Notes under the pieces: model-generated
Told to the model about the DNA's origin: nothing
Database searches by the model: none
What the model saw: the letters and a program-made list of their open reading frames with translations, nothing else
Source of the DNA: Candidatus Omnitrophota bacterium
Lineage (GTDB): Bacteria > Omnitrophota > Gorgyraeia > Gygaellales > Profunditerraquicolaceae
Assembly: GCA_026387485.1 (NCBI GenBank)
Contig: JAPLLQ010000105.1
Location: forward strand, 1-22,090
Length of the DNA stretch: 22,090 nucleotides
Direction of reading: 5' to 3'
In this document: piece by piece, positions 1 through 7,184 of the stretch
Numbering within the stretch: position 1 is the first letter of the stretch
Layout: each line of letters opens with the position of its first letter
Position numbers and translations under genes: made by a program

Positions 1-626
1 TCACCATTAATACTGAATTAGGCGTGCTCTGTACATTTAAACCTATAATCTCGCCGTTTCAGAAAAAAATTAAATATATATTTTTAGCTAATGTTGACCC
101 GGATATTCAGAGAAATTTGCTAAAGCATCTTTCTTCGCCGAAACTGGTAGCTTTAGATAGTATGAATTATTGGATAAAGCATAAGCGCAGGTCGCTTTTA
201 CGGCTTTTGAGAAAGGTAGATATATATGTAGCTAATGATCAAGAGGCAAAAGATTTGTCCGGAGAGACCAACCTTATCCGCTCAGCCAAACGGCTTAAGG
301 ATTTAGGCCCGCGGATGATTCTAATTAAGAAGGGTGAACACGGAGTTTTATTCTATGACGGTAAATTTGTTTTTTCCCTGCCTGCTTTTCCCCAAAGTAA
401 AGTTATTGATCCTACCGGAGCCGGAGATACCTTTGCCGGAGGGTTTATGGGTTATTTGGCTAAGGCTAAGAAAATCAATGAAGCAACTATCAAAAGAGCG
501 TTGGCCTTTGGTACGGTTGCCGCTTCATTTAATATCGAAGGTTTTGGTTTAGAAAAGACAAGCTCCTTAACTTTAAGAGATTTAGAAAAACGATTAGGCC
601 AATTTAGGAAGTGTTTTTCATTTTAA
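1..626 (+). CDS. PfkB-family carbohydrate kinase, C-terminal part (5' end cut by window)
   Basis: This would be an ATP-dependent cytoplasmic kinase for a sugar or nucleoside of the ribokinase/PfkB fold. The reading frame is open from position 3 to the TAA at 624-626 with no upstream stop, so the gene enters the window from the left; the GTG at 24 is probably an internal valine. The diagnostic PfkB signature DPTGAGDTFAGGF lies at about 409-447 and supplies the catalytic Asp and the GAGD anion hole. Upstream of it, the stretch around VANDQEAKDLSG matches the usual 'N..E...L' segment of the family. About 208 residues are visible; full-length members have roughly 300. The substrate cannot be read from this fragment. 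It is followed after 12 bases by the YqeY-like gene, probably in the same operon. Confidence 0.9.
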   Translation, partial: TINTELGVLCTFKPIISPFQKKIKYIFLANVDPDIQRNLLKHLSSPKLVALDSMNYWIKHKRRSLLRLLRKVDIYVANDQEAKDLSGETNLIRSAKRLKDLGPRMILIKKGEHGVLFYDGKFVFSLPAFPQSKVIDPTGAGDTFAGGFMGYLAKAKKINEATIKRALAFGTVAASFNIEGFGLEKTSSLTLRDLEKRLGQFRKCFSF

Positions 627-638
627 GAAGGAGGGTTT

Positions 639-1094
639 ATGCTAGAGGAAAAAATTCTTAATGATTATAAAGAGGCAATGAAGGCCAAGGATACTTTAAA
701 AAGTTCGGTTTTAAGTTTCCTGCGCGCTGAGATGATTAATGTGGCTACCTCCAAGAAAAAAGCCAAACTTGATGATGGCGAAGTTATCCCTGTGATTAAG
801 AAACAGATAAAGCAACGTCAGGATTCAATTGAGCAGTTTACTAAAGGAAACCGCTTAGAGATGGCGGGTAAAGAGAATAAGGAGTTAGGAATTTTAAAAG
901 CCTATCTTCCTGCGGAACTTGCGCTTGAAGAGATTAAAAAGATAATTGAAGAAGCAATTAGTTTGACCCAATCTGTCACAATGAAAGATATGGGTAAAGT
1001 AATGAAAGAGGTAAATCTAAGAATAGCCGGACAGGCAGATGGCAAGTTAGTCAGCGATTTAGTCAAGGAAAGGTTATCTAAGCCGCAGGCCTAA
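639..1094 (+). CDS. yqeY: GatB/YqeY domain protein
   Basis: This is a small cytoplasmic protein of 151 residues, the usual length of the stand-alone YqeY family. The family is related to the tail domain of the GatB amidotransferase subunit and is thought to contact tRNA, though its cellular role is not settled. The N-terminal half is a charged helical bundle with KSSVLSFLRAEM near residues 21-32. The C-terminal half holds the typical LPAELALEEI and GKVMKEVN segments of the YqeY helical domain. The start is clear: GGAGG lies a few bases before the ATG at 639. It sits 12 bases after the kinase gene and 15 bases before the guaA-like gene, so the three are probably co-transcribed. Confidence 0.9.
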   Translation: MLEEKILNDYKEAMKAKDTLKSSVLSFLRAEMINVATSKKKAKLDDGEVIPVIKKQIKQRQDSIEQFTKGNRLEMAGKENKELGILKAYLPAELALEEIKKIIEEAISLTQSVTMKDMGKVMKEVNLRIAGQADGKLVSDLVKERLSKPQA

Positions 1095-1109
1095 AAAATA
1101 GGAGGCAGA

Positions 1110-1959
1110 ATGGTTAAGATTCAGGAGATCAGAGTTGTAGATTTAGATACCAAGTCATTCATTAAGGAGAAGGCAAAAGAAATTTCAGATATGGTTGGCA
1201 GTGAGCTAGCGATTAATGCCTTATCCGGCGGAGTGGATTCTTCCGCGGTTACAATGCTGGGACATAAGGCATTAGGCAAGAGATTAAAAACTTATTTTAT
1301 CAATAATGGGCTTATGCGCCGGGATGAGCCAGAGCAGATTGTTTCTATGTTTAAAGAGTTAGGTGTAGTAGTAGAAATAGTAGATGCCCAGGATAAATTC
1401 TTTAAGGCCTTAGCCGGTATAACCGATCCGGAAGCAAAGAGAGAAGCAATTACCCAAGCATTTTACAAAGATGTTTTTGCCAAGCTGGTCAGGGAAAGGT
1501 TACAAAATTATTGAACCATTAGTCCAGTTACGTAAGGATGGGGTAAGAAAGGTAGCTGAGGCAACCGGATTGCCGAGGTCCATATTTAACCGAATGCCTT
1601 TTCCCGGTCCGGCTCTGGCTGCCCGGATAATCGGTGAGGTAACCGTGGAAAAAATAAATATTGTTCGTTTGGCTACTGCGATTACTGAAGAAGAATTGGC
1701 TAAAACCAATGCTTTTCAATATATGGCGATTCTGCATCAGGACCGGGTTACCGGTGTGCGCGCCGGTAGGAGAGATTTTGGCCTGCAGATTGAAATCAGG
1801 TCTTGGGATAGCATTGATGCCCGCAGTGCTAAGCCTACTAAACTAGCCCTTGAAACATTGGAGAAGTTAGCTAACCGGATAGTTAGCGAGGTAGATGGGG
1901 TAGTCAGCGTCACCTATAATATTGCCTCCAAGCCGCCTTCAACAATGGAAGCGGTTTAG
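1110..1959 (+). pseudogene. guaA: GuaA/ExsB-like ATP-pyrophosphatase, broken by internal deletion and frameshift
   Basis: This is a stand-alone ATP-pyrophosphatase subunit of the GMP synthase type, without a glutaminase domain. The ATG at 1110 has AGGAGG just upstream. The first frame (1110-1514) carries the PP-loop LSGGVDSS at residues 38-45 and runs to FAKLVRE before ending in an unrelated tail. The rest continues one frame over, from about 1500 to the TAG at 1957-1959, starting GYKIIEPLVQLRKDGVRK and holding MPFPGPALAARIIGEV and the terminal SKPPSTMEAV typical of the dimerisation domain. Compared with family members as I remember them, about 40 residues are missing at the junction, including the conserved QGT..TD segment near the ATP site. 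A deletion of roughly 120 bases whose length is not a multiple of three explains both effects. It may be a true pseudogene or an assembly collapse. The family also includes ExsB-like paralogues, so GMP synthesis is not certain. Confidence 0.8.
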
Positions 1960-1972
1960 ATTTTTCTGGACA

Positions 1973-2013
1973 GGGAGTATTAAGTATGTTACTTTAATGC
2001 TTCCTTCCCTTTT
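1973..2013 (+). terminator. Hairpin, candidate intrinsic terminator after the guaA-like gene
   Basis: The left arm at 1973-1986 and right arm at 1990-2004 form about 14 base pairs (one bulged T at 1995, two G-T pairs) around the three-base loop TGT. A run TTCCCTTTT follows, which is pyrimidine-rich but not a pure U-tract, so it is a weaker terminator than the one at 17593. It lies 14 bases after the guaA-like stop and before the hydrogenase run, so it plausibly separates two transcription units. Confidence 0.5.
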
Positions 2014-2017
2014 AAGC

Positions 2018-2023
2018 TATAAA
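2018..2023 (+). promoter_or_regulatory. Candidate -10 element for the hydrogenase operon
   Basis: TATAAA sits 13 bases before the ATG at 2037 (10 before the in-frame TTG at 2034). No convincing -35 box lies 16-18 bases upstream, and no Shine-Dalgarno sequence lies between this site and the start. If used, transcription would begin only a few bases before the start codon. This is a weak call based on position after a hairpin and on similarity to TATAAT. Confidence 0.3.
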
Positions 2024-2036
2024 TAATTCTTTATTG

Positions 2037-3134
2037 ATGGATACCTATTTTCTGAAAAACGAAGATATTTTTAAGTTTTATGACCATATAAATCAGAAAT
2101 ATGATCTTTTTGTCCCTCTTAAGCTTAAGACCACGCTTAAAGTTAAATGTGATTATGGTTTTGACCTACCCTCTGAAGACTATTACCTAAAGAAATATTC
2201 TCAAGCCGATAAAGCAGAGATTGTTTTTAATGATTACCGGCCTATTGAGCCGGCGCGTACTTTTTTTACCCATTTTAAGGAAGAGATTTGCGCTTATTTC
2301 GCTGATGACAAAGAAAAGAGTCTGAAAGAAAGGCCGATAGCCGTATTTGGTTTAAAGAACTGCGATCTTTTCTCTTTAAAGATCCAGGATTTTGTTTTTT
2401 TGGGCGGTTCTGAGCCGGATCCGGTTTATAAAGAGAGGCGGGAAAACGCCTTAATTATTGCCAGCGACTGCCTGCATTTTAAAGAAGCCTGCTTCTGCCG
2501 GGCATTTGATATCAACCCGCATCCTACGGAGGGATTTGATTTTAATCTTTCTCCCCTAAATAACGGATATGTAGTTGAGGTAGCTTCCAGTAAGGCCAAG
2601 GTAATCGCTGCTGCTTTAAAAGATATATTTACCCCGGCAACTTTGGGGCAACTTTCCGGAAGGTCTGCGAAGAGAGAATCAGTTATCCGCCGGCTGGATG
2701 AACATTTAGACGCTCATAAAATCCCCAAAAAAGAGATACTGAAGGATATAGTTGTATCCGGGTATAATTCTCCTGTTTGGCAGGAACAGATGCATACCTG
2801 TGTTGAATGTGCCGGATGCGTGTTAATGTGTGATACTTGTCATTGTTTCTTATTGGCCGATGAGGCTTTAGCTGAAAATGCCAGGCGTTTACGTCTTTGG
2901 GATGGCTGCTTATTTAAAAATTTCACTAAAGTTGCCGGAGGAGCGAATCCGCTTAAGATGCGCTATATGAGGCTGCGCAACCGCTATTTAAAAAAGTTCA
3001 ATTTCTTTATTGATAATATGGGGATACAGGCCTGCTGCGGCTGCGGCAGGTGCATTGATGTCTGCCCCGGGAAAATCGATATCCGTTATATTTTAAGAAG
3101 GTTATATGAAGAAAAATATCTACCAGCCGCTTAA
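2037..3134 (+). CDS. HydB/AsrA-like [4Fe-4S] electron-transfer subunit
   Basis: This protein resembles the beta subunit of soluble sulfhydrogenases (HydB) and subunit A of anaerobic sulfite reductase. It would pass electrons between the flavin subunit encoded next and the hydrogenase. The N-terminal half carries the family's conserved GLKNCDLFSL and the CFC motif near residue 153. Two [4Fe-4S] motifs are visible: CVECAGCVLMC at about residues 255-265 and CCGCGRCIDVC at about 333-343. The length of 365 residues fits the family. I chose the ATG at 2037 over the adjacent TTG at 2034; there is no clear ribosome site before either. It is the first gene of the run, and its end overlaps the next gene by 29 bases, indicating coupled translation. 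Confidence 0.85.
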   Translation: MDTYFLKNEDIFKFYDHINQKYDLFVPLKLKTTLKVKCDYGFDLPSEDYYLKKYSQADKAEIVFNDYRPIEPARTFFTHFKEEICAYFADDKEKSLKERPIAVFGLKNCDLFSLKIQDFVFLGGSEPDPVYKERRENALIIASDCLHFKEACFCRAFDINPHPTEGFDFNLSPLNNGYVVEVASSKAKVIAAALKDIFTPATLGQLSGRSAKRESVIRRLDEHLDAHKIPKKEILKDIVVSGYNSPVWQEQMHTCVECAGCVLMCDTCHCFLLADEALAENARRLRLWDGCLFKNFTKVAGGANPLKMRYMRLRNRYLKKFNFFIDNMGIQACCGCGRCIDVCPGKIDIRYILRRLYEEKYLPAA

Positions 3135-3924
3135 GGCTACTATTGAAGAAATAATTCAGGAAACCCCTACGATTAAAACTTTTAGGCTTAAGCCTGAAGC
3201 GGATTTTAGTTTTGCCACCGGACAATTTATTGAATTAACTCTGCCGGGTATAGGCGAAGCGCCCTTTACTCCTTCATCTGACCCTAAGGTGAAAGACAGG
3301 CTGGAGCTAACGATAATGAATGCCGGCCAGGTTACTTGCGCATTACATAATATGAATAAAGGTGAGGTAGTTGGTATCCGCGGGCCCTATGGCTTAGGCT
3401 ATCCGCTGGATAAATTTAAAGGTAAAGATATCCTGATTGTCGGAGGCGGCGTAGGTTTAGCGCCTTTACGCTCGCTGCTATTTAGTCTTTTTAGCGATAT
3501 TGATAAATATAATAAGGTGATCGTCCGTTACGGCTCGCGTTCTCCTTCGGATATCGTTTATAAAGATTCAATTCCCAAGTGGATAAAGAAGGATAAAGTG
3601 GATTTCTTAGTCAGTGTAGATGTGGGGGATCCCTCTTGGGCCGGAAACGTAGGCCTAGTAACCACGGTATTAAATAACCTTCCAGTAAACTTAAATAATG
3701 CAGTAGGGATTGTCTGCGGCCCACCAATTATGATGAAGTTTGTGACTTTGAAATTACTGGATTTAGGTTTTAAGCCTGCGGATATTTATCTATCTATGGA
3801 AAAGAGTATGTCTTGTGGTTTAGGTAAGTGTGGGCATTGCCGTATCGGTAAGTTTTATGCTTGTAAAGACGGCCCGGTATTTACTTATGAACAGTTAAAG
3901 GGTTTACCCGATAATTATTTATAG
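3106..3924 (+). CDS. HydG/AsrB-like FAD/NAD(P)-binding oxidoreductase subunit
   Basis: This is the flavin and pyridine-nucleotide entry point of the complex, related to sulfhydrogenase gamma (HydG), anaerobic sulfite reductase B and the PyrK electron-transfer subunit. The order of parts is typical of ferredoxin-NADP reductase folds: an FAD-binding barrel (about residues 1-105, with IRGPYGLGYP at 91-100), a nucleotide-binding half with LIVGGGVGLAPLR at 110-122, and CGPPIMM at 204-210. The C-terminal cysteines 237, 242, 245 and 253 (SCGLGKCGHC...C) form a PyrK-type [2Fe-2S] site. The expected reaction is electron exchange between NAD(P)H and iron-sulfur clusters; NAD versus NADP cannot be decided here. 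It overlaps hydB upstream by 29 bases. Its TAG stop overlaps the possible start of the next gene. Confidence 0.88.
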   Translation: MKKNIYQPLKATIEEIIQETPTIKTFRLKPEADFSFATGQFIELTLPGIGEAPFTPSSDPKVKDRLELTIMNAGQVTCALHNMNKGEVVGIRGPYGLGYPLDKFKGKDILIVGGGVGLAPLRSLLFSLFSDIDKYNKVIVRYGSRSPSDIVYKDSIPKWIKKDKVDFLVSVDVGDPSWAGNVGLVTTVLNNLPVNLNNAVGIVCGPPIMMKFVTLKLLDLGFKPADIYLSMEKSMSCGLGKCGHCRIGKFYACKDGPVFTYEQLKGLPDNYL

Positions 3925-4400
3925 ATTTAGATATCTGTAATCAGTGTAAAGAATGCAGGGTTGCCTGCGATTATTTTTACCATCCGCAGAATAATGGCAT
4001 TACATCCTTACGCGAATATGCTACTTTCGTTACGATCTGCCGGCACTGCGAAGAAGCGCCCTGCGTGAATTCCTGTTATCATAATGCCCTGGAGCGCGCT
4101 TCCGACGGTCACCTTAAGCGTTATAAGATGCGCTGTACCAGCTGTAAGTCCTGTACTATTGCCTGTCCTTTCGGCGTGATTTTAGAGAATTTTATACCCT
4201 ATTTAGATTCTAAATGCGATTACTGCCTTGGCAAGTTAGAAGAACTTCCTAAATGCCTTACCAGCTGCCCTGAAAAGGCAATAGAAGTTAAGGAGATAGA
4301 GGAGAATTTAGAGAAGGATATTTACTTTGTCGGAGAATATCTGGCTGTGCACACCCGTAAGTGGTCAAGGGAAGATGTGCAGCTACCGAAGAAAAAATGA
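3921..4400 (+). CDS. HycB/CooF-like ferredoxin subunit with four [4Fe-4S] motifs; no standard start codon
   Basis: This is a polyferredoxin electron-carrier subunit of the HycB/HydN/CooF type. Sixteen cysteines make four motifs: CNQCKECRVAC, CRHCEEAPCVNSC, CTSCKSCTIAC, and CDYC with the paired C...CLTSC. The frame is open back to the TAA at 3912-3914, and the residues LFIDLDIC right after that stop match the N-terminus I expect for homologues, which usually carry a methionine and one or two lysines before LFIDLD. No ATG, GTG or TTG exists between the stop and the first cluster motif. The ATA at 3921 overlaps the TAG of the previous gene in the arrangement ATAG, so an unusual ATA start or a coupled frameshift is possible. 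The first standard start, the GTG at 4065, would remove six cysteines of the first two clusters and is not credible. A mutation or sequence error at the start is the alternative. Stop overlaps the next ATG. Confidence 0.75.
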   Translation: MDLDICNQCKECRVACDYFYHPQNNGITSLREYATFVTICRHCEEAPCVNSCYHNALERASDGHLKRYKMRCTSCKSCTIACPFGVILENFIPYLDSKCDYCLGKLEELPKCLTSCPEKAIEVKEIEENLEKDIYFVGEYLAVHTRKWSREDVQLPKKK

Positions 4401-5269
4401 AATTACTTTTTGATTATTTAGTTTTTCCCGGGTTTTTATTCAGTGCGGTAATTGGGCTTTTAGCCGGCTGGATTGATAGAAAGGTCAGCGCGCGGCTACA
4501 ATGGCGCGTAGGCCCTCCCTGGCATCAGAATTTTACCGATATCTTTAAATTATTAGCCAAAGAAGTAATTGTGCCGCAGGGAGCTAGGTTTACCTTTTTA
4601 TTATCTCCCTATCTAGGCCTGATAAGCGCGGTATTTGTGGCGGCTAACCTAGGCAGGTTTATAATTTCGCCTCTGGAAAGTTTTAGCGCCGACCTGATTG
4701 TAATTTTATACCTTTTGGTTATTCCGGCGATAGCCCTGATTATCGGTGCTTCCTCCTCGGCTAATCCCTTGGCTTCAGTAGGCGCATCGCGGGAGATGAA
4801 ATTAATTTTAGCCTATGAACTGCCGCTTATCTTGGTAGTAATTACCGTAGTTATTAAAAGCCAAGGCGCGTTACAGATAGGCCAGATTTTAATCCAGCAG
4901 GTTACTTTAGGTTCAAATATTTTTTCTCTATCCGGAACCCTGGCTTTTCTTACAGCGCTACTGTGTATGCAGGCAAAATTGGGATTAGCACCTTTTGAGG
5001 TTTCCGAAGCTGAACAGGAAATTATGGGAGGAGTTTTAATTGAATACTCCGGTCTGCCGCTTGCGGTATTCAAGCTAACTAAAGCAATAATGCTTTATGT
5101 AATGCCGGTTTTCCTGATAGTGCTGTTTTTGGGCAAAGATTTAAGCCCGCTATTCTTGATAACCAAGTACTTAATTTTGTTAGTCTTAATTATACTGATT
5201 AAGAATACCAATCCGCGTTTAAGGATTGACCAGGCTTTAAAATTCCTTTGGCGGAAACCAAAGCTTTAA
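4397..5269 (+). CDS. NuoH/HycD/MbhM-like membrane subunit of group 4 hydrogenase
   Basis: This 290-residue, strongly hydrophobic protein belongs to the respiratory complex I subunit 1 family, the membrane anchor that joins the hydrogenase arm to the ion-moving arm. Conserved segments are RVGPPWHQNFTDIFKLLAKE (about residues 37-56), SREMKLILAYELP, and the charged loop APFEVSEAEQEIMGGVLIEY, which is the hydrogenase version of the NuoH quinone-loop region. About eight membrane segments can be drawn. I start it at the ATG at 4397, which overlaps the previous stop as ATGA and gives MKLLFDYLVFPG; a GTG at 4361 in the same frame would add 12 residues with no family match. It overlaps the next gene. 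Confidence 0.93.
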   Translation: MKLLFDYLVFPGFLFSAVIGLLAGWIDRKVSARLQWRVGPPWHQNFTDIFKLLAKEVIVPQGARFTFLLSPYLGLISAVFVAANLGRFIISPLESFSADLIVILYLLVIPAIALIIGASSSANPLASVGASREMKLILAYELPLILVVITVVIKSQGALQIGQILIQQVTLGSNIFSLSGTLAFLTALLCMQAKLGLAPFEVSEAEQEIMGGVLIEYSGLPLAVFKLTKAIMLYVMPVFLIVLFLGKDLSPLFLITKYLILLVLIILIKNTNPRLRIDQALKFLWRKPKL

Positions 5270-5670
5270 TTAAATCAATCTGGGTTTTTCATGTGAGTAA
5301 CGGCTCATGCAATAACTGTGATATTGAGATCTGCGACCTTTTTACGCCCCGGTTTGATGTGGAACGTTTTGGAATACAATTAATTGGTTCAGTCCGGCAT
5401 GCTGATCTTCTGCTTATTACCGGAGCGATGAACAAAAAATCAATTCCCCGGATGAAAAAAATCTATGAACAGGCAGCCAAACCCTGCTTAGTCGTTGCCT
5501 GCGGAACCTGTGCCTGTTCCCAGCATATGTTTAGGGATAGTTATAATGTGGGCGAGCCTTTGGATAAGATTTTGCCGGTTGACCTTTATATCCCGGGTTG
5601 CCCTCCGAAACCAGAAGCAATCATTTCCGGGATTTTAAAATTAGTCAGCAAAATTAAGAAGGGAAAATAG
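5248..5670 (+). CDS. NuoB/MbhJ/EchC-like hydrogenase small subunit
   Basis: This 140-residue protein is the small electron-transfer subunit of group 4 [NiFe] hydrogenases, homologous to complex I NuoB. It would hold the proximal [4Fe-4S] cluster next to the [NiFe] site. Expected ligands are visible: GSCNNCDIE (Cys21, Cys24), ACGTCACS (Cys88) and PGCPPKPE (Cys118). The start is uncertain. The TTG at 5248 lies inside the previous gene and adds seven residues before IKSIWVFHV, which is where I would expect the family's own N-terminus. No ATG is available, and an ATT at 5269 overlaps the previous TAA. The TTG is the only standard choice. It is followed after three bases by the NuoC-like gene. Confidence 0.92.
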   Translation: MAETKALIKSIWVFHVSNGSCNNCDIEICDLFTPRFDVERFGIQLIGSVRHADLLLITGAMNKKSIPRMKKIYEQAAKPCLVVACGTCACSQHMFRDSYNVGEPLDKILPVDLYIPGCPPKPEAIISGILKLVSKIKKGK

Positions 5671-5673
5671 TCT

Positions 5674-6036
5674 ATGGATATGCGCGAGAAGATTAAAGAA
5701 AAATTAGGGGATAAGATTATTGAGTGGTTTGAGTCCTCCAGTAAAAGGATATACCTTAATATAGATAAGAAGGATGTTTTTAAGGTAACCGAAGTATTAT
5801 TTAAAGATTTGGGCTTAAGGTTTATTACTGCTTCAGCCAGCGATATGCCGGAAGGGTTTGAGATTCTCTATCATTTTAGTAATGATCCGGCAGGAGAGGT
5901 TTATTCAATGAGGGTTTTGCTCAAAGATAAAAATAAGCCTATGCTGGGGATAAATTTTAAGGGCCATCCGAATTTAAAAAAACTGCTTCTTGCCGAAGAT
6001 TGGCCAAAGGACAATTATCCTTTGAGGAATAAATAA
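5674..6036 (+). CDS. NuoC/MbhK-like subunit (complex I 30 kDa family)
   Basis: This 120-residue soluble protein matches the short hydrogenase-associated form of the complex I 30 kDa subunit, which packs against the large subunit and small subunit. It has no cofactor motif. Recognisable parts are the central EGFEILYHFSND and the C-terminal GHPNLKKLLLAEDWPKDNYPLR, the usual ending in which a PxxxWxEREL-like stretch of NuoC has become WPKDNYP. Position between the NuoB-like and NuoD-like genes, as in other Mbh/Ech/Hyc operons, supports the call. The ATG at 5674 has GAAGGGA about 12 bases upstream; the second ATG at 5680 is an alternative. Its TAA overlaps the next ATG (TAATG). Confidence 0.88.
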   Translation: MDMREKIKEKLGDKIIEWFESSSKRIYLNIDKKDVFKVTEVLFKDLGLRFITASASDMPEGFEILYHFSNDPAGEVYSMRVLLKDKNKPMLGINFKGHPNLKKLLLAEDWPKDNYPLRNK

Positions 6037-7184
6037 TGAGCCATAAAATTATCGTTCCAATCGGGCCATACCATCCTTTACAAGAGGAGCCGGAATTTTT
6101 CCAGCTTTACGTCGAGGGTGAAAAGGTGGTTGATATCGATATTATTATCGGATACAACCATCGCGGGATAGAAAAACTTTCCGAATCCAAGCATTTTGAT
6201 CAGGTCGCTTTTTTAGTGGAACGGATCTGCGGGATCTGTTCTTCAAGCCATCCTTACGCTTATGTTTTGGCGGTAGAGAATATTTTAGGGGGAGAGCAAA
6301 ATATTGTTCCGGAGCGCGCTCTTTATATCCGCACGATCATCGATGAATTACAAAGGATCCACAGCCATCTTTTATGGTTAGGGCTAGCCGGGCACTTTAT
6401 CGGTTATAATACTATTTGGATGTGGGCCTGGAAATACCGCGAGCCGGTATTGGATTGTTTCGAAATAGTCACTGGGAACCGGAATAATTACGCTATGTTT
6501 AAAATCGGCGGAGTGCGCCGGGATATCCAGGATGAAAATATCCCCGTCTTAAAGAAGACACTTGATGAATTAACTCCGGCTTTAGATTTATTCCGCGGCG
6601 CGATTATGGATGACCCGGTGATAAAGGCAAGGCTTAAAGGAATAGGGATTTTAACTAAAGAGCAGGCAATTGACTGGTGCGTGGTTGGCCCGACTGCCCG
6701 GGCCTCCGGGGTCAATATTGATATCCGGCGTGATGAGCCCTACGGCGTATTTGACCGGATAGATTGGAATGTGATCCTAGAAAAAGAGGGGGATATATTC
6801 GCCAAGACCATAGTGAGAATCCTTGAGCTTTACGAAAATATAAAAGATATTCCGCCGGGTGAAGGTATCGGCAGGGTGGAAGCTCCGCGCGGTGAATGTT
6901 TCCATTATATAAAAAGCGATGGGACCAACCAGCCGGTAAGGCATAAGATCCGGGCTCCCAGTTTTATGAATGTGGCTTCCGATAAAGTTGCTGCTGTAGG
7001 CGGGACGATCTCCGATGCGACCATTACTTTGGCTGCGGTTGACCCCTGTTATTGCTGTACTGAGAGGGTGGCAGTGGTGAATAAAAGAGATAATCGCAAG
7101 GTCATGAATGGCTGGGACCTGATTAAATTATCACAGCAGAAGACCTTAAAACTAAAGGAACAATATTATGGCAGACCTAAATAG
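6036..7184 (+). CDS. Group 4 [NiFe] hydrogenase large (catalytic) subunit, NuoD-like
   Basis: This is the catalytic subunit that would produce or oxidise H2 at a [NiFe] centre. Both nickel-binding motifs are intact: RICGICSSSH at residues 63-72 (Cys65, Cys68) and DPCYCCTER at 336-344 (Cys338, Cys341). Complex I NuoD lacks these cysteines, so this is a true hydrogenase. The N-terminal VPIGPYHPLQEEP and the GYNHRGIEKL segment are typical of group 4 enzymes, and 382 residues is a normal length. After Arg344 there are 38 further residues, consistent with a C-terminal tail that a HycI-type protease removes after nickel insertion; such a protease is encoded at 21587-22078. The ATG at 6036 overlaps the previous stop. 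The end overlaps the PhoU-like gene by 17 bases. Confidence 0.96.
   Translation: MSHKIIVPIGPYHPLQEEPEFFQLYVEGEKVVDIDIIIGYNHRGIEKLSESKHFDQVAFLVERICGICSSSHPYAYVLAVENILGGEQNIVPERALYIRTIIDELQRIHSHLLWLGLAGHFIGYNTIWMWAWKYREPVLDCFEIVTGNRNNYAMFKIGGVRRDIQDENIPVLKKTLDELTPALDLFRGAIMDDPVIKARLKGIGILTKEQAIDWCVVGPTARASGVNIDIRRDEPYGVFDRIDWNVILEKEGDIFAKTIVRILELYENIKDIPPGEGIGRVEAPRGECFHYIKSDGTNQPVRHKIRAPSFMNVASDKVAAVGGTISDATITLAAVDPCYCCTERVAVVNKRDNRKVMNGWDLIKLSQQKTLKLKEQYYGRPK

Noticed and set aside
1500..1737. Short reverse-strand frames across the guaA-like junction
   Set aside because: Both mirror the conserved forward coding sequence and have no motifs or ribosome sites.
4065..4400. GTG at 4065 as the start of the ferredoxin subunit
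   Set aside because: It falls inside the second cysteine motif and would remove six cluster cysteines that are clearly encoded upstream in the same frame.
6036..7184. Large subunit as a non-hydrogenase NuoD-like complex I subunit
   Set aside because: Both nickel-binding CxxC motifs are present, which complex I subunits lack, and a maturation protease is in the window.
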